Source: Mycolicibacterium vinylchloridicum
GTDB lineage: Bacteria; Actinomycetota; Actinomycetes; Mycobacteriales; Mycobacteriaceae
Assembly: GCF_013404075.1 (NCBI RefSeq)
Contig: NZ_JACBJQ010000020.1
Span: 1-64,000, forward strand
DNA: 64,000 nt
Direction: 5' to 3'
The notes under the pieces were generated by a model. That model searched no databases. It was not told the origin of the DNA and saw only the letters and a list, made by a program, of their open reading frames with translations. The translations under genes were made by a program, and so were the position numbers. Positions 41,664 to 53,040 of the stretch are shown in pieces (position 1 is the first letter of the stretch; each line of letters opens with the position of its first letter).

Positions 41664-42410
41664 TTAGCCCAGCCGGAGCGAACGAGCGCTCTCGTACATG
41701 CAGATCGCCGCGGCGGCGGCCACGTTCAGGCTCTCCGCACCACCCCACATCGGCACGCGGACCCGCTCGTCTGCCAGCCGCGCGACGTCGGCGGCGAGGC
41801 CGTGTGCCTCGGAGCCGAACAGCCACGCCGTCGGCCGGGTGAGATCCACCGCGTCCAGGGTGTTGTCGGCGTCCAGCGTGGTGGCACGCACGGTCAGTCC
41901 CGCCGACCGCAACTCGGCGACGAGCACGGCGGAGTCGGGAGCCTCGAGCACCGGCAGCGCGAAGATGCTGCCCGCCGATGCGCGCAGGCACTTGCCGTTG
42001 TACGGGTCGACGCTGTCGTCGGTGAGCACCACGGCGTCGGCGCCCATCGCGTCGGCGATGCGGATCAGCGTGCCGGCGTTGCCCGGTTCGGACGTCGCGA
42101 CGGCGACGAGCACGAGCCGCGGGCGGGCAGCGAGGACGTCGGCGAGGGCGACATCGGGTGGCGTGCACACCGCGACCAGTCCGGAGGGCGTCACGGTCTC
42201 CGAGAGCGCCTTGGCTGCGCGCTCGGTGACCTCGTGCACCGTCAGCCCGGCCAGCAGCTCGCTGTGGCGTTGTGCGGCAGCCTCTGTCGCGAACACCTCC
42301 AGCACGAGTCCGTGGCGGGCCGCCGCCTCGACGAGGTTCGGCCCCTCGGCCAAGAAGCGCCCAGCACGAAGACGCCCGGTGTGGCGCTGCAGTTTTACTG
42401 CAGCCACCAC
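41664..42410 (-). CDS. TrmH/SpoU-family RNA 2'-O-methyltransferase (TsnR-like)
   Basis: This protein is about 248 residues. The N-terminal substrate-binding domain (VKLQRHTGRLRAGRFLAEGPNLVEAA) is followed by a SPOUT knot with motif 1 VAVATSEPGNAGTLIRIADAMGADAVVL, motif 2 AWLFGSEAHGL and motif 3 RVPMWGGAESLNVAAAAAICMYE. It should methylate a ribose in 23S rRNA. By order (after rplT) it matches Rv1644. The first usable start is GTG 42410, but similarity to homologues extends about eight codons upstream (LTERSARV) with no ATG/GTG/TTG there, so a CTG start is possible. It follows rplT by about 30 bp. Confidence 0.9.
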   Translation of the reverse strand: MVAAVKLQRHTGRLRAGRFLAEGPNLVEAAARHGLVLEVFATEAAAQRHSELLAGLTVHEVTERAAKALSETVTPSGLVAVCTPPDVALADVLAARPRLVLVAVATSEPGNAGTLIRIADAMGADAVVLTDDSVDPYNGKCLRASAGSIFALPVLEAPDSAVLVAELRSAGLTVRATTLDADNTLDAVDLTRPTAWLFGSEAHGLAADVARLADERVRVPMWGGAESLNVAAAAAICMYESARSLRLG

Positions 42411-42439
42411 CCGGGCGGATCGTTCAGTGAGTGCCGTTG

Positions 42440-42829
42440 TCAGGCGGCTTCACCCGAAGGTGCGTTGACATCCTCCGGCAGTGCGGCCTTGGCGGCTTCG
42501 ACCAGCGCGGTGAACGCGGCCGGGTCGCTGACGGCGATCTCGGCGAGATTCTTGCGATCGACCTCGATACCAGCAGCCTTCAGGCCCTGGATCAGCCGGT
42601 TGTAGGTGATGTCGTTGGCGCGGGCCGCAGCATTGATGCGAGAGATCCACAGCTTGCGGAACTCACCCTTGCGGGCACGACGGTCCCGGTATGCGTAAGT
42701 GAGCGAATGCAGCTGCTGCTCTTTGGCTTTGCGGTAAAGCCGCGAGCGCTGGCCGCGGTAGCCCTTGGACGCCTTCAGTACTGTGCGCCGCTTCTTCTGG
42801 GCATTGAGTGCGCGCTTCACGCGTGCCAT
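42440..42829 (-). CDS. rplT: Large ribosomal subunit protein bL20
   Basis: This is a 129-residue basic 50S protein that is required early in large-subunit assembly. It starts MARVKRALNAQKKRRTVLKASKGYRGQRSRLYRKAKEQ, the bL20 hallmark, and the globular C-terminal half has RKLWISRINAAARANDITYN. It lies 48 bp after rpmI in the infC-rpmI-rplT operon. AGGAAC precedes the ATG. Confidence 0.97.
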   Translation of the reverse strand: MARVKRALNAQKKRRTVLKASKGYRGQRSRLYRKAKEQQLHSLTYAYRDRRARKGEFRKLWISRINAAARANDITYNRLIQGLKAAGIEVDRKNLAEIAVSDPAAFTALVEAAKAALPEDVNAPSGEAA

Positions 42830-42877
42830 TGCGGTGTTCCTATTCTTGGTCGGTCAAAAGTTGAGGGGTTACGGCGC

Positions 42878-43072
42878 TTAGCCGTTCAGCATCGCGTTGA
42901 CACGCTTGGTGTCGTTGGCCGACACGACGGTGCGACCGTCAAGGCGGCGGGTCCGCTTGGTGGCCTTGTGCTCGAGCAGGTGGCGACGGTTCGCCTTCTG
43001 CCGCACGATCTTCCCGGTGCCGGTCTTGCGGAAACGCTTGGAGGCGCCGCTGTGAGTCTTGGCCTTGGGCAT
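42878..43072 (-). CDS. rpmI: Large ribosomal subunit protein bL35
   Basis: This is a 64-residue basic protein of the 50S subunit. It starts MPKAKTHSGASKRFRKTGTGKIVRQKANRRHLL, typical of bL35, and ends in RLDGRTVVSANDTKRVNAMLNG. GAGGACC lies just upstream. It is the middle gene of the infC-rpmI-rplT operon. Confidence 0.97.
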   Translation of the reverse strand: MPKAKTHSGASKRFRKTGTGKIVRQKANRRHLLEHKATKRTRRLDGRTVVSANDTKRVNAMLNG

Positions 43073-43085
43073 TGGTCCTCAGTTT

Positions 43086-43688
43086 CTAGGTGGTCTCAGG
43101 TGTTTCGGTGGGCTGGGGTTCGGCCGGACGCCCCGCGGGGGTGTCGGCGTCATGCGCCGCCTTGGCGCGAGTCTTCGCGCCGCGGTGCGGTGCCAGCACC
43201 ATCGTCATGTTGCGGCCGTCCTGCTTGGCGGACGTCTCGATGAAGCCGTAGTCGGCGACATCGGCGCCCAGCCGCTGCAGGAGTCGGAACCCGAGTTCGG
43301 GCCGCGACTGCTCGCGTCCGCGGAACATGATCGTGACCTTGACCTTCGAACCCGCCTCCAGGAAGCGGATGACGTGACCCTTCTTGGTCTGGTAGTCGTG
43401 GTCGTCGATCTTGGGCCGAAGCTTCTGCTCCTTGACGACGGTCTGCTGCTGGTTCTTGCGAGACTCGCGCTCCTTGAGAGCCGTCTCGTACTTGTACTTG
43501 CCGTAGTCCATGATTTTGCAGACCGGCGGCCTGGCATTCGGGGCTACTTCGACAAGATCGAGATCGGCATCCGCGGCGACGCGGAGGGCGTCTTCGATGC
43601 GCACGATGCCTACCTGTTCCCCGCCCGGTCCGATCAGTCGGACTTCAGGTACGCGAATGCGCTCGTTGACACGGGTCTCAGTGCTGAT
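43086..43688 (-). CDS. infC: Translation initiation factor IF-3, AUC start
   Basis: This is a 200-residue factor that binds the 30S subunit and rejects poor start codons. The N domain begins ISTETRVNERIRVPEVRLIGPGGEQVGIVRIEDAL, the linker KYKYETALKERESRKNQQQT follows, and the C domain (KKGHVIRFLEAGSKVKVTIMFRGREQSRPELG) is complete with a Pro-rich tail. There is no ATG/GTG/TTG before ISTETR; the first standard start (43604) would delete the N domain. The ATC at 43686-43688 follows AGGGAGG by 4 bp and aligns with the known family start, as infC in many bacteria uses AUU/AUC for self-control. Confidence 0.93.
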   Translation of the reverse strand: MSTETRVNERIRVPEVRLIGPGGEQVGIVRIEDALRVAADADLDLVEVAPNARPPVCKIMDYGKYKYETALKERESRKNQQQTVVKEQKLRPKIDDHDYQTKKGHVIRFLEAGSKVKVTIMFRGREQSRPELGFRLLQRLGADVADYGFIETSAKQDGRNMTMVLAPHRGAKTRAKAAHDADTPAGRPAEPQPTETPETT

Positions 43689-43870
43689 GGGGCCTCCCTG
43701 GTTCGGTTTCCTGTGCGGACCACCGCGGTGTCACACGACGGGAACAGCTGGGGAGAATCCACGCCATCAGCGAGAAGGCCCTGCCTGAAGCAGGGCCCGA
43801 TGCCGACCGATCACGGCTGACGCCGCCCTGCGAAATCGCAGGACAGATACCCTGACGGTATCTGCGACCG
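43689..43870 (-). promoter_or_regulatory. Structured 5' leader of the infC-rpmI-rplT operon
   Basis: Three perfect hairpins follow one another on the minus strand: 8-bp arms at 43844-43851/43857-43864 (CAGATACC with 5-base loop), 7-bp arms at 43827-43833/43836-43842 (CCTGCGA with 2-base centre), and 8-bp arms at 43777-43784/43790-43797 (GGCCCTGC with 5-base loop). About 90 bases then lead to the AGGGAGG and AUC start. Leaders of infC operons in other phyla bind bL20 or IF-3 products; a similar feedback role here is inference. The promoter is not clear. Confidence 0.55.
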
Positions 43871-43974
43871 GACCGCTTTACCTGCGGAAATATCCGTGGC
43901 GAGCGGTGGGAGTGGGACTCCTCTTGCTGTCCCTGGCGTACGCCGGGACGGTCGTGCGTGCCAGTCTAGCAGGC

Positions 43975-44310
43975 ATGACGGACCCCAACGACATCCGCGA
44001 CCTGGCCGACATTCCCGCCGTGGAGGTGATCACCCGCGCCGCGGTGATGCTGATGAGTGCCGCCGCCGAGAAAATCGGGCTGTCTTCGCCCGATCCGGAC
44101 GCCAGCGAACATCGTGACCTCGACGAAGCCCGCCGTCTGATCACTGCGTTGGCCGGTCTGGTGACCGCGTCTGCGGAATATCTCGGCCCGCACGCAGGCC
44201 CGGTACGCGACGGATTGAAAAGTCTCCAGTTGGCATTTCGGGAAGCCAGTGCGGCCCCCGACGAACCCGGCGGCGGTCCGGGCGAAAAATATACTGGCCC
44301 TGTCTGGTAG
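43975..44310 (+). CDS. DUF1844 family protein
   Basis: This is a 111-residue, acidic, mostly helical protein: IPAVEVITRAAVMLMSAAAEKIGLS, DLDEARRLITALAGLVTASAEYLGPHAGPVRDGLKSLQLAFREAS, then a Pro/Gly tail. The LDEARRLIDxL core is the DUF1844 pattern. The ATG at 43975 (MTDPNDIRDLADIP) is the normal start; 23 upstream codons in frame look hydrophobic only because they cross the intergenic region. It is divergent from infC and 45 bp upstream of lysX. The function is unknown; it is conserved next to infC/lysX in mycobacteria (from memory). Confidence 0.83.
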   Translation: MTDPNDIRDLADIPAVEVITRAAVMLMSAAAEKIGLSSPDPDASEHRDLDEARRLITALAGLVTASAEYLGPHAGPVRDGLKSLQLAFREASAAPDEPGGGPGEKYTGPVW

Positions 44311-44341
44311 CGCACCACAGACATTTCGCATGCCGAGGGAA

Positions 44342-44347
44342 TATCCT
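44342..44347 (+). promoter_or_regulatory. -10 element of leaderless lysX transcript
   Basis: TATCCT ends 8 bp before the lysX ATG and there is no Shine-Dalgarno sequence. A CAGACA 18 bp further upstream (44318-44323) is a weak -35. Confidence 0.45.
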
Positions 44348-44355
44348 CGCGGCCT

Positions 44356-47300
44356 ATGACCGTCACCACGAGTCGGCCAACTTCACGGTTTCGCTGGGTA
44401 CCCGCGGCAGCGGGCTGGATCATCGGCGTCATCGCGACGCTGTCGCTGCTGTCGAGCGTTTCCACGATCATTCGGCACCTGATCCGGATGCCCCGGGAGT
44501 TCATCAACAGCTACCTTTTCAACTTCCCGGACACCAGCTTCGCCTGGGCGTTCGTGCTGGCCCTGCTGGCCGCCGCGCTCGCGGCCCGCAAGCGCATCGC
44601 CTGGTGGATTCTGGTTTTTTACATGGTGGCGGCGTCGGTCTGGAACATCGCCGACCTGATCAGCGGCGACGAGACCGCGGCCGTCGACGCCGGCGAGGTC
44701 ATCGGCCTGGTCTTCCACATCGCCGCGGCCGGCGCCCTGGTCCTGGCCTACAACCAGTTCTGGGCCAGGGTGCGCCGCGGCGCCCTGCTCAAGGCGGCGG
44801 CAACCCTGGTGGCCGGCATGGCCACCGGCACGCTGATCGGCTGGGCCTTGCTCGAGTTCTTCCCCGGCACGCTGGCCCGCGAAGACCGCTTCTGGTACGC
44901 GCTGAACCGCGTCTCCGCGTTCGCCGGCGCCGGCGCGGAATCCTTCGAGGGCCATCCGCACACCTTCGTCAACGCGCTGCTCGGCCTGCTCGGCGCGCTG
45001 GCGTTGATGGTGGCCGCGATCGTGCTGTTCCAATCCCAGCGTGCCGAGAACGCACTGACCGGTGAGGACGAATCCGCCATCCGCGGCCTGCTGCAGGCCT
45101 ACGGCAAGAACGATTCCCTCGGCTACTTCGCCACCCGCCGCGACAAGTCAGTCGTCTTCGCCGCCAACGCCCGCGCCGCGATCACCTATCGCGTCGAAGT
45201 CGGGGTCTGCCTGGCCAGCGGTGACCCGATCGGCGATCCACGGGCGTGGCAACAGGCGATCGCCGCGTGGCTGTCCCTGTGCCAGGACTACGGCTGGGCC
45301 CCCGGAGTGATGGGCGCCAGTTCGACTGGCGCCCAGGCATACCGCGAGGCGGGCCTCAACGCCCTGCAGCTCGGCGACGAAGCCATCCTCTACCCCGACC
45401 AGTTCCATCTGTCCGGATCCGACATGCGTGCCGTGCGCCAGGCCGTCACCCGGGCCCGTCGCGCCGGGCTGACCGTGCGGATGCGCCGGCACCGCGACTT
45501 CTCCGCCGAGGAGATGGCCGCGGTGATCGCCCGCGCCGATGCCTGGCGGGACACCGAGACCGAGCGCGGTTTCTCGATGGCGCTGGGGCGCCTCGGCGAC
45601 AGCGCCGACGGTGATTGCCTGCTGGTGGAGGCGGTCCACGGCGCTGACGACGAAGTCGTGGCGATGCTGTCACTGGTGCCATGGGGCAACAACGGGCTCT
45701 CGCTGGACCTGATGCGCAGGTCACCGAAATCGCCCAACGGCACCATCGAACTGATGGTCACCGAACTCTTGCAGAATGCCGAAGATATTGGGGTCAGCCG
45801 TGTTTCGCTGAACTTCGCGATGTTCCGCGCGGCTTTCGAACAAGGAGCCCAACTCGGCGCCGGCCCCGTCGCGCGGTTGTGGCGTGCCATGCTGGTGTTC
45901 TTCTCGAAGTGGTGGCAGCTGGAGACGCTGTACCGGTCGAACATGAAATACCAGCCGCAGTGGGTGCCACGCTATGCGTGCTACGAAGACGCCCGGCTGA
46001 TCCCGCGCGTCGGCGTGGCCTCCGTCATCGCGGAAGGCTTCCTGGTGCTGCCGTTCTCCCGGCGCGGCAGGCAGCACACCGGCCATCATTCGGCCGTACC
46101 CGAGGGCCTGGCCGCCTCCGGCCGGCTGCACGCCGACGGTAGCGCGCCAGATCCCGACGAACCCGACGACAGTAAGCCCGATCGCGGACAGCGGCTCCCC
46201 GACCAGGTACGGGTCCGGATGGCCAAGCTGAAAGCCTTGCAGCGCAACGGCGTCGACGCCTACCCGGTCGGCCAACCGCCTACCCACAGCGTCGCGCAGG
46301 CGCTGGTTGCCGACGACACCGTCACCCTGTCCGTCGCCGGCCGGATCCTGCGGGTCCGCGACTACGGCGGCGTGGTGTTCGCTCAGCTGCGCGACTGGTC
46401 GGGCGATGTGCAACTGTTGCTGGACAAGGCCACGCTCGACGGCGCCGCCGAGGACTTCGCCGGGGTCGACCTCGGCGATCTGGTCGAGGTGACCGGGCAT
46501 ATGGGCTACAGCAAGAACGGCACCCGTTCGGTACTGGTCGAGCAGTGGCGCATGCTCGGAAAGTGCCTGCGCCCCTTGCCCGATAAGTGGAAGGGCCTGC
46601 AAGACCCGGAAGCCAGAGTCCGGGCCCGATACGTCGACCTCGCGATCAACCCCGAGGCCCGCGATCTGATCCGCGCCCGCAGCAACGTATTGCACTCGAT
46701 CCGGGAAACCTTGTTCGCCAAGGGTTTTCTCGAGGTCGAGACGCCGATCCTGCAGCAGATCCACGGCGGCGCCAATGCCCGGCCGTTCAAGACCCACATC
46801 AACGCATACGATCTCGACCTGTATCTGCGCATCGCCCCCGAGCTCTACCTCAAGCGGTTGTGCGTCGGGGGCGTCGAGCGAGTATTCGAGCTGGGCCGGG
46901 CATTCCGCAACGAAGGTGTCGATTTCAGCCACAATCCGGAATTCACTCTGCTCGAGGCCTATCAGGCGCACGCCGATTACCGGGTATGGATCGACGGCTG
47001 CCGCGAGCTCATCCAGAACGCGGCCATCGCGGCCAATGGCTCCGCGGTGGTGATGCGCCCCCGCGCCGACGCCCCCGATCAGCTCGAGGGAGTGGACATC
47101 TCCGGAACGTGGACGGTCAAGACGGTGCACGACGCGGTCTCCGAAGCACTCGGCGAGCAGATCGACGCCGACACCGGGCTGACCGAGCTGCACCGGTTGT
47201 GCGACGGCGCGCGGGTCCCCTACCTGACCCACTGGGATGCCGGTGCGGTGGTGCTGGAACTCTACGAACGGCTGGTGGAGGACCGCACCGAGATGCCGAC

Positions 47301-47649
47301 GTTCTACACCGACTTCCCGACGTCGGTGTCGCCGCTGACCCGCCCGCACCGCAGCAAGCCCGGCGTGGCCGAACGCTGGGACCTGGTCGCATGGGGTGTC
47401 GAATTGGGCACTGCGTACAGCGAGCTCACCGATCCCGTCGAGCAGCGGCGCCGGCTGGAGGAGCAGTCCCTGCTGGCAGCGGACGGTGATCCCGAGGCGA
47501 TGGAGCTGGACGAAGATTTCCTGCAGGCGATGGAATACGCCATGCCGCCGACCGGCGGTCTCGGAGTCGGCGTCGACCGGGTCGTCATGCTGATCACCGG
47601 GCACAGCATCCGCGAAACCCTGCCGTTCCCGCTCGCCAAACCGCGTTAG
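44356..47649 (+). CDS. lysX: Bifunctional lysylphosphatidylglycerol synthase / lysine--tRNA ligase LysX
   Basis: This is a 1097-residue membrane enzyme. Residues 1-240 hold about six transmembrane helices, 245-590 the DUF2156/GNAT-like lysyl-transferase domain of MprF type (LDLMRRSPKSPNGTIELMVTELL, VSRVSLNFAMFRAAFEQGAQLG), and 610-1097 a class II LysRS with an OB fold (VSVAGRILRVRDYGGVVFAQLRDWSGDVQ), motif 2 (FELGRAFRNEGVDFSHNPEFTLLEAYQAH) and motif 3 (GLGVGVDRVVMLITG). It charges tRNA-Lys and transfers lysine to phosphatidylglycerol, lowering surface negative charge and giving resistance to cationic peptides. The gene is complete and matches Rv1640c. Confidence 0.96.
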   Translation: MTVTTSRPTSRFRWVPAAAGWIIGVIATLSLLSSVSTIIRHLIRMPREFINSYLFNFPDTSFAWAFVLALLAAALAARKRIAWWILVFYMVAASVWNIADLISGDETAAVDAGEVIGLVFHIAAAGALVLAYNQFWARVRRGALLKAAATLVAGMATGTLIGWALLEFFPGTLAREDRFWYALNRVSAFAGAGAESFEGHPHTFVNALLGLLGALALMVAAIVLFQSQRAENALTGEDESAIRGLLQAYGKNDSLGYFATRRDKSVVFAANARAAITYRVEVGVCLASGDPIGDPRAWQQAIAAWLSLCQDYGWAPGVMGASSTGAQAYREAGLNALQLGDEAILYPDQFHLSGSDMRAVRQAVTRARRAGLTVRMRRHRDFSAEEMAAVIARADAWRDTETERGFSMALGRLGDSADGDCLLVEAVHGADDEVVAMLSLVPWGNNGLSLDLMRRSPKSPNGTIELMVTELLQNAEDIGVSRVSLNFAMFRAAFEQGAQLGAGPVARLWRAMLVFFSKWWQLETLYRSNMKYQPQWVPRYACYEDARLIPRVGVASVIAEGFLVLPFSRRGRQHTGHHSAVPEGLAASGRLHADGSAPDPDEPDDSKPDRGQRLPDQVRVRMAKLKALQRNGVDAYPVGQPPTHSVAQALVADDTVTLSVAGRILRVRDYGGVVFAQLRDWSGDVQLLLDKATLDGAAEDFAGVDLGDLVEVTGHMGYSKNGTRSVLVEQWRMLGKCLRPLPDKWKGLQDPEARVRARYVDLAINPEARDLIRARSNVLHSIRETLFAKGFLEVETPILQQIHGGANARPFKTHINAYDLDLYLRIAPELYLKRLCVGGVERVFELGRAFRNEGVDFSHNPEFTLLEAYQAHADYRVWIDGCRELIQNAAIAANGSAVVMRPRADAPDQLEGVDISGTWTVKTVHDAVSEALGEQIDADTGLTELHRLCDGARVPYLTHWDAGAVVLELYERLVEDRTEMPTFYTDFPTSVSPLTRPHRSKPGVAERWDLVAWGVELGTAYSELTDPVEQRRRLEEQSLLAADGDPEAMELDEDFLQAMEYAMPPTGGLGVGVDRVVMLITGHSIRETLPFPLAKPR

Positions 47650-47650
47650 C

Positions 47651-47666
47651 TGAGCCGGTCGGCTCA
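47651..47666 (+). terminator. Hairpin after lysX
   Basis: TGAGCC and GGCTCA form 6-bp arms around GGTC, 1 base after the lysX stop. There is no U-tract, as usual in mycobacteria. Confidence 0.4.
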
Positions 47667-47702
47667 CAGCGACCGCCAAGGAAGCTTGGTCACCATGGTT
47701 GC

Positions 47703-49325
47703 GTGACACCGGCCGATCACCAACACATTTCGTTGATGCATGGATGGTTGCCCCTGACGGTGCAGATCCTGGCCGGTCTGGTTCTGGTGTTGGCCGCCGG
47801 CTGGCGGACGCGCCGCTGGCGGCTGTTGTGGCTGCCGCTTGCGGCTGCCGCCGGCATCGCGGCGGCGTGGTATGCCCAGCGGGCCATCTCCGATGACGGG
47901 CTGGCCGGCGATCCGGCCCCGCATCAGCTGTGGGTATGGATCGCCGTGACCACGGCGGCCGCGTTGGTGGCGATTGCGGGCTGGCGCGGCGCACGGTGGT
48001 GGCGGCGTGGCATGTCCGTGGTGGCGATCCCGCTGTGCGCACTGGCGACGGCACTGATGCTCAATCTCTGGGTGGGCTACTTCCCCACCGTGCAGACCGC
48101 CTGGAATCAGCTGACCGCGGGTCCGCTGCCGGACCAGACCGACCGCGCCACCGTCTCGGCGATGGTGGTCCAGCACGCCATCCCGGCCACGGGCACGGTG
48201 GTGCCGGTGACCATCCCCTCGGACGCTTCGCATTTCGCGCATCGCGAGGAACTCGTGTACCTGCCCCCGGCGTACTACGCCACCAATCCGCCGCCGAAGC
48301 TGCCCACCGTGATGATGGTCGGCGGGGAATTCAACACGCCCGCCGACTGGCTGCGGGCGGGCAACGCCATCAAGACGATCGACGACTTCGCGGCCGCCCA
48401 TCACGGTGACGCTCCGGTGTTCGTGTTCGTCGACTCCGGCGGCGCGTTCAACAACGACACCGAATGCGTCAACGGACCTCGCGGCAACTCCGCCGACCAT
48501 CTGACCAAAGACGTTGTGCCGTTCATGATCTCGAATTTCGGCGTCAGCGCTGACCGGGCGAATTGGGGTGTCGTCGGCTGGTCAATGGGCGGAACCTGTG
48601 CGGTGGACCTCACCACCATGCACCCCGATATGTTCAGCGCCTTCGAGGACATCGCCGGCGACTACGCCCCGAACTCCGGTACCAGGGCTCAGACCATCAC
48701 GCGGTTGTTCGGTGGCAACGCGGCCAGCTACGCGAGTTTTGACCCCGCCACTGTCATCGCCAAACATGGTTCATACCAAGGTGTTTCCGGATGGTTCGCG
48801 ATCTCGGGCAATCCGTCGGCTCAGCGTCCACTGCCGGCCGTCCCGAATCCGGGCGATCAGACGGCCGCCGCGAACGCGTTGTGCGGCCTCGGCAGCGCCA
48901 ACGGCATCGACTGCTCGGTGGTGGCCGAGCCCGGCAAACACGACTGGCCGTTCGCAGCGCGCGCGTTCGCCACCGCGCTGCCATGGCTGGCCGGCCAGAT
49001 CCACACACCGGGCGTTCCCGTGGTGCCCCTGCCCGGCCCCCGGTGCGTGCGCCCGGCCCGGTCACGATCGCAGCCGCGGGAGGCCCGCCCGGAGTACGGT
49101 GAGGTCATGCCCGACGACAGCTACGACGATTCTGGGGTGCCGACATTCGAGTCGGTGCAGGAGAAGATCGAGACCCGGTACGGAACCGCGCTCGGCTCAG
49201 CCGAATTGGCTGCCGAAACTCCGGAGGGCCGCACCGTCGAGGAACAGTACGAGGCGCGGCAGAAGGCCGCCGCCGAGCGGTTGGAAGAGATTCGCGCGTC
49301 GATGCACAACCCGGATCAGCCCTGA
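47703..49325 (+). CDS. Membrane-anchored esterase (Rv1639c-like) fused in frame to a small conserved protein
   Basis: This single open frame has 540 codons from GTG 47703. Residues 10-125 contain about four membrane helices. From about 150 follows an alpha/beta esterase of the mycolyltransferase/esterase D type: EELVYLPPAYY, nucleophile elbow GVVGWSMGGTC near 294, and EPGKHDWPFAARAF with the catalytic His near 420. Residues 440-468 are low-complexity, and 469-540 equal a separate small protein in relatives. In M. tuberculosis (from memory) these are two genes, Rv1639c and Rv1638A. A stop for the esterase exists in another frame at 49100-49102, so a one-base shift near 49030-49060 may have fused them. 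Confidence 0.8.
   Translation: MTPADHQHISLMHGWLPLTVQILAGLVLVLAAGWRTRRWRLLWLPLAAAAGIAAAWYAQRAISDDGLAGDPAPHQLWVWIAVTTAAALVAIAGWRGARWWRRGMSVVAIPLCALATALMLNLWVGYFPTVQTAWNQLTAGPLPDQTDRATVSAMVVQHAIPATGTVVPVTIPSDASHFAHREELVYLPPAYYATNPPPKLPTVMMVGGEFNTPADWLRAGNAIKTIDDFAAAHHGDAPVFVFVDSGGAFNNDTECVNGPRGNSADHLTKDVVPFMISNFGVSADRANWGVVGWSMGGTCAVDLTTMHPDMFSAFEDIAGDYAPNSGTRAQTITRLFGGNAASYASFDPATVIAKHGSYQGVSGWFAISGNPSAQRPLPAVPNPGDQTAAANALCGLGSANGIDCSVVAEPGKHDWPFAARAFATALPWLAGQIHTPGVPVVPLPGPRCVRPARSRSQPREARPEYGEVMPDDSYDDSGVPTFESVQEKIETRYGTALGSAELAAETPEGRTVEEQYEARQKAAAERLEEIRASMHNPDQP
49107..49325 (+). CDS. Small conserved mycobacterial protein (possible independent start inside the fused frame)
   Basis: This 72-residue acidic helical protein (MPDDSYDDSGVPTFESVQEKIETRYGTALGS ... 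EEQYEARQKAAAERLEEIRASM) could be made separately. ATG 49107 is 6 bp after a TACGGT -10 (49095-49100), the leaderless arrangement. It is in the same frame as the esterase, with no stop between them. Its stop overlaps the probable CTG start of the SDR gene (CTGA). The function is unknown; the Glu/Arg-rich second half is a likely coiled coil. Confidence 0.6.
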   Translation: MPDDSYDDSGVPTFESVQEKIETRYGTALGSAELAAETPEGRTVEEQYEARQKAAAERLEEIRASMHNPDQP

Positions 49326-50049
49326 CCGGGCCCGTCGTCGCGATCACCGGCGCGAGCAGCGGTATCGGCGCCGCGACGGCGCGCCTGCTGGCCGGTCGCG
49401 GCGCGGCAGTCGTCCTCGGCGCACGCCGCGATGACCGGCTGCGCGCGCTGGCCGGCGAGATTCGCGACGCGGGCGGGGCGGCGTCGACCATCGTCACCGA
49501 CGTCACGCAGCGTGCCGATGTCGAGCGGCTCGTCGACGCCGCGGTGCAGGAATTCGGGCGCCTCGATGTGTTCGTCGGCAACGCCGGGATCAGCCGCATC
49601 GGCCCGACTTCCACTCTCGACGTCGACGGCTGGGACGCGATGATCGATGTCAACGTGCGCGGTGTGCTGCACGGCATCGCGGCGGCGATGCCGGTGTTCC
49701 GCCGCCAGGGTCACGGGGACTTCGTCACCGTCGTGTCGACTGCCGGTATCAAGATCGTGCCGAACATGGGCGTCTACGCGGCCACCAAGAACGCCGTGCG
49801 CACTCTGCTGGAGGCGCTGCGCCAGGAGTCGACCGACGGCGTCGTCCGCACCACGTCGATCTCACCCGGCTATGTGAACACCGAGTTGGACTCCTCGATC
49901 GAGGATCCCGAGGCCCGCAGGCAGGCCCGCGCGGCCATGGAGAGCTTCGGCATTCCGCCCGAGGCCGTCGCCAGGGCGATCGCATTCGCGATCGAGCAGC
50001 CGCGAGATGTCGAGATCGGCGACATCACCATCCGGCCGACAGTCCAGGG

Positions 50050-50053
<4 letters not shown>
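49322..50053 (+). CDS. Short-chain dehydrogenase/reductase, probable CTG start
   Basis: This is a 243-residue classical SDR. The cofactor loop TGASSGIG is at residues 9-16, NAG at 87-89, and the catalytic set is Asn111, Ser139, Tyr152 and Lys156 (YAATK). The frame has no ATG/GTG/TTG before the cofactor loop; the first GTG (49544, residue 75) would remove the Rossmann core. CTG 49322 gives MTGPVVAITGASS, the normal N-terminus, and overlaps the upstream stop as CTGA, mirroring the ATGA/GTGA couplings elsewhere. Its tail overlaps the uvrA stop by 4 bp. The substrate is unknown. Confidence 0.85.
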
Positions 50054-52956
<2,903 letters not shown>

Positions 52957-53027
52957 CAGCGCCCCCTTCCTGCAGGTTTATCGGCGAGAAGACGCCGCTC
53001 CCCATGCTATGTCGACCCACCGACAAG

Positions 53028-53033
53028 TAACGT
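53028..53033 (+). promoter_or_regulatory. -10 element of leaderless MBL-fold gene
   Basis: TAACGT ends 7 bp before ATG 53041, with no ribosome-binding site. Confidence 0.5.
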
Positions 53034-53040
53034 GGCGACC

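Noticed and set aside
43086..43604. Short infC starting at ATG/GTG 43604
   Set aside because: It would lack the conserved IF-3 N domain, which is present upstream in the same frame behind a good Shine-Dalgarno sequence.
52957..53040. LexA (SOS) box upstream of uvrA
   Set aside because: No TCGAAC-N4-GTTCGA-like palindrome was found in the divergent region.
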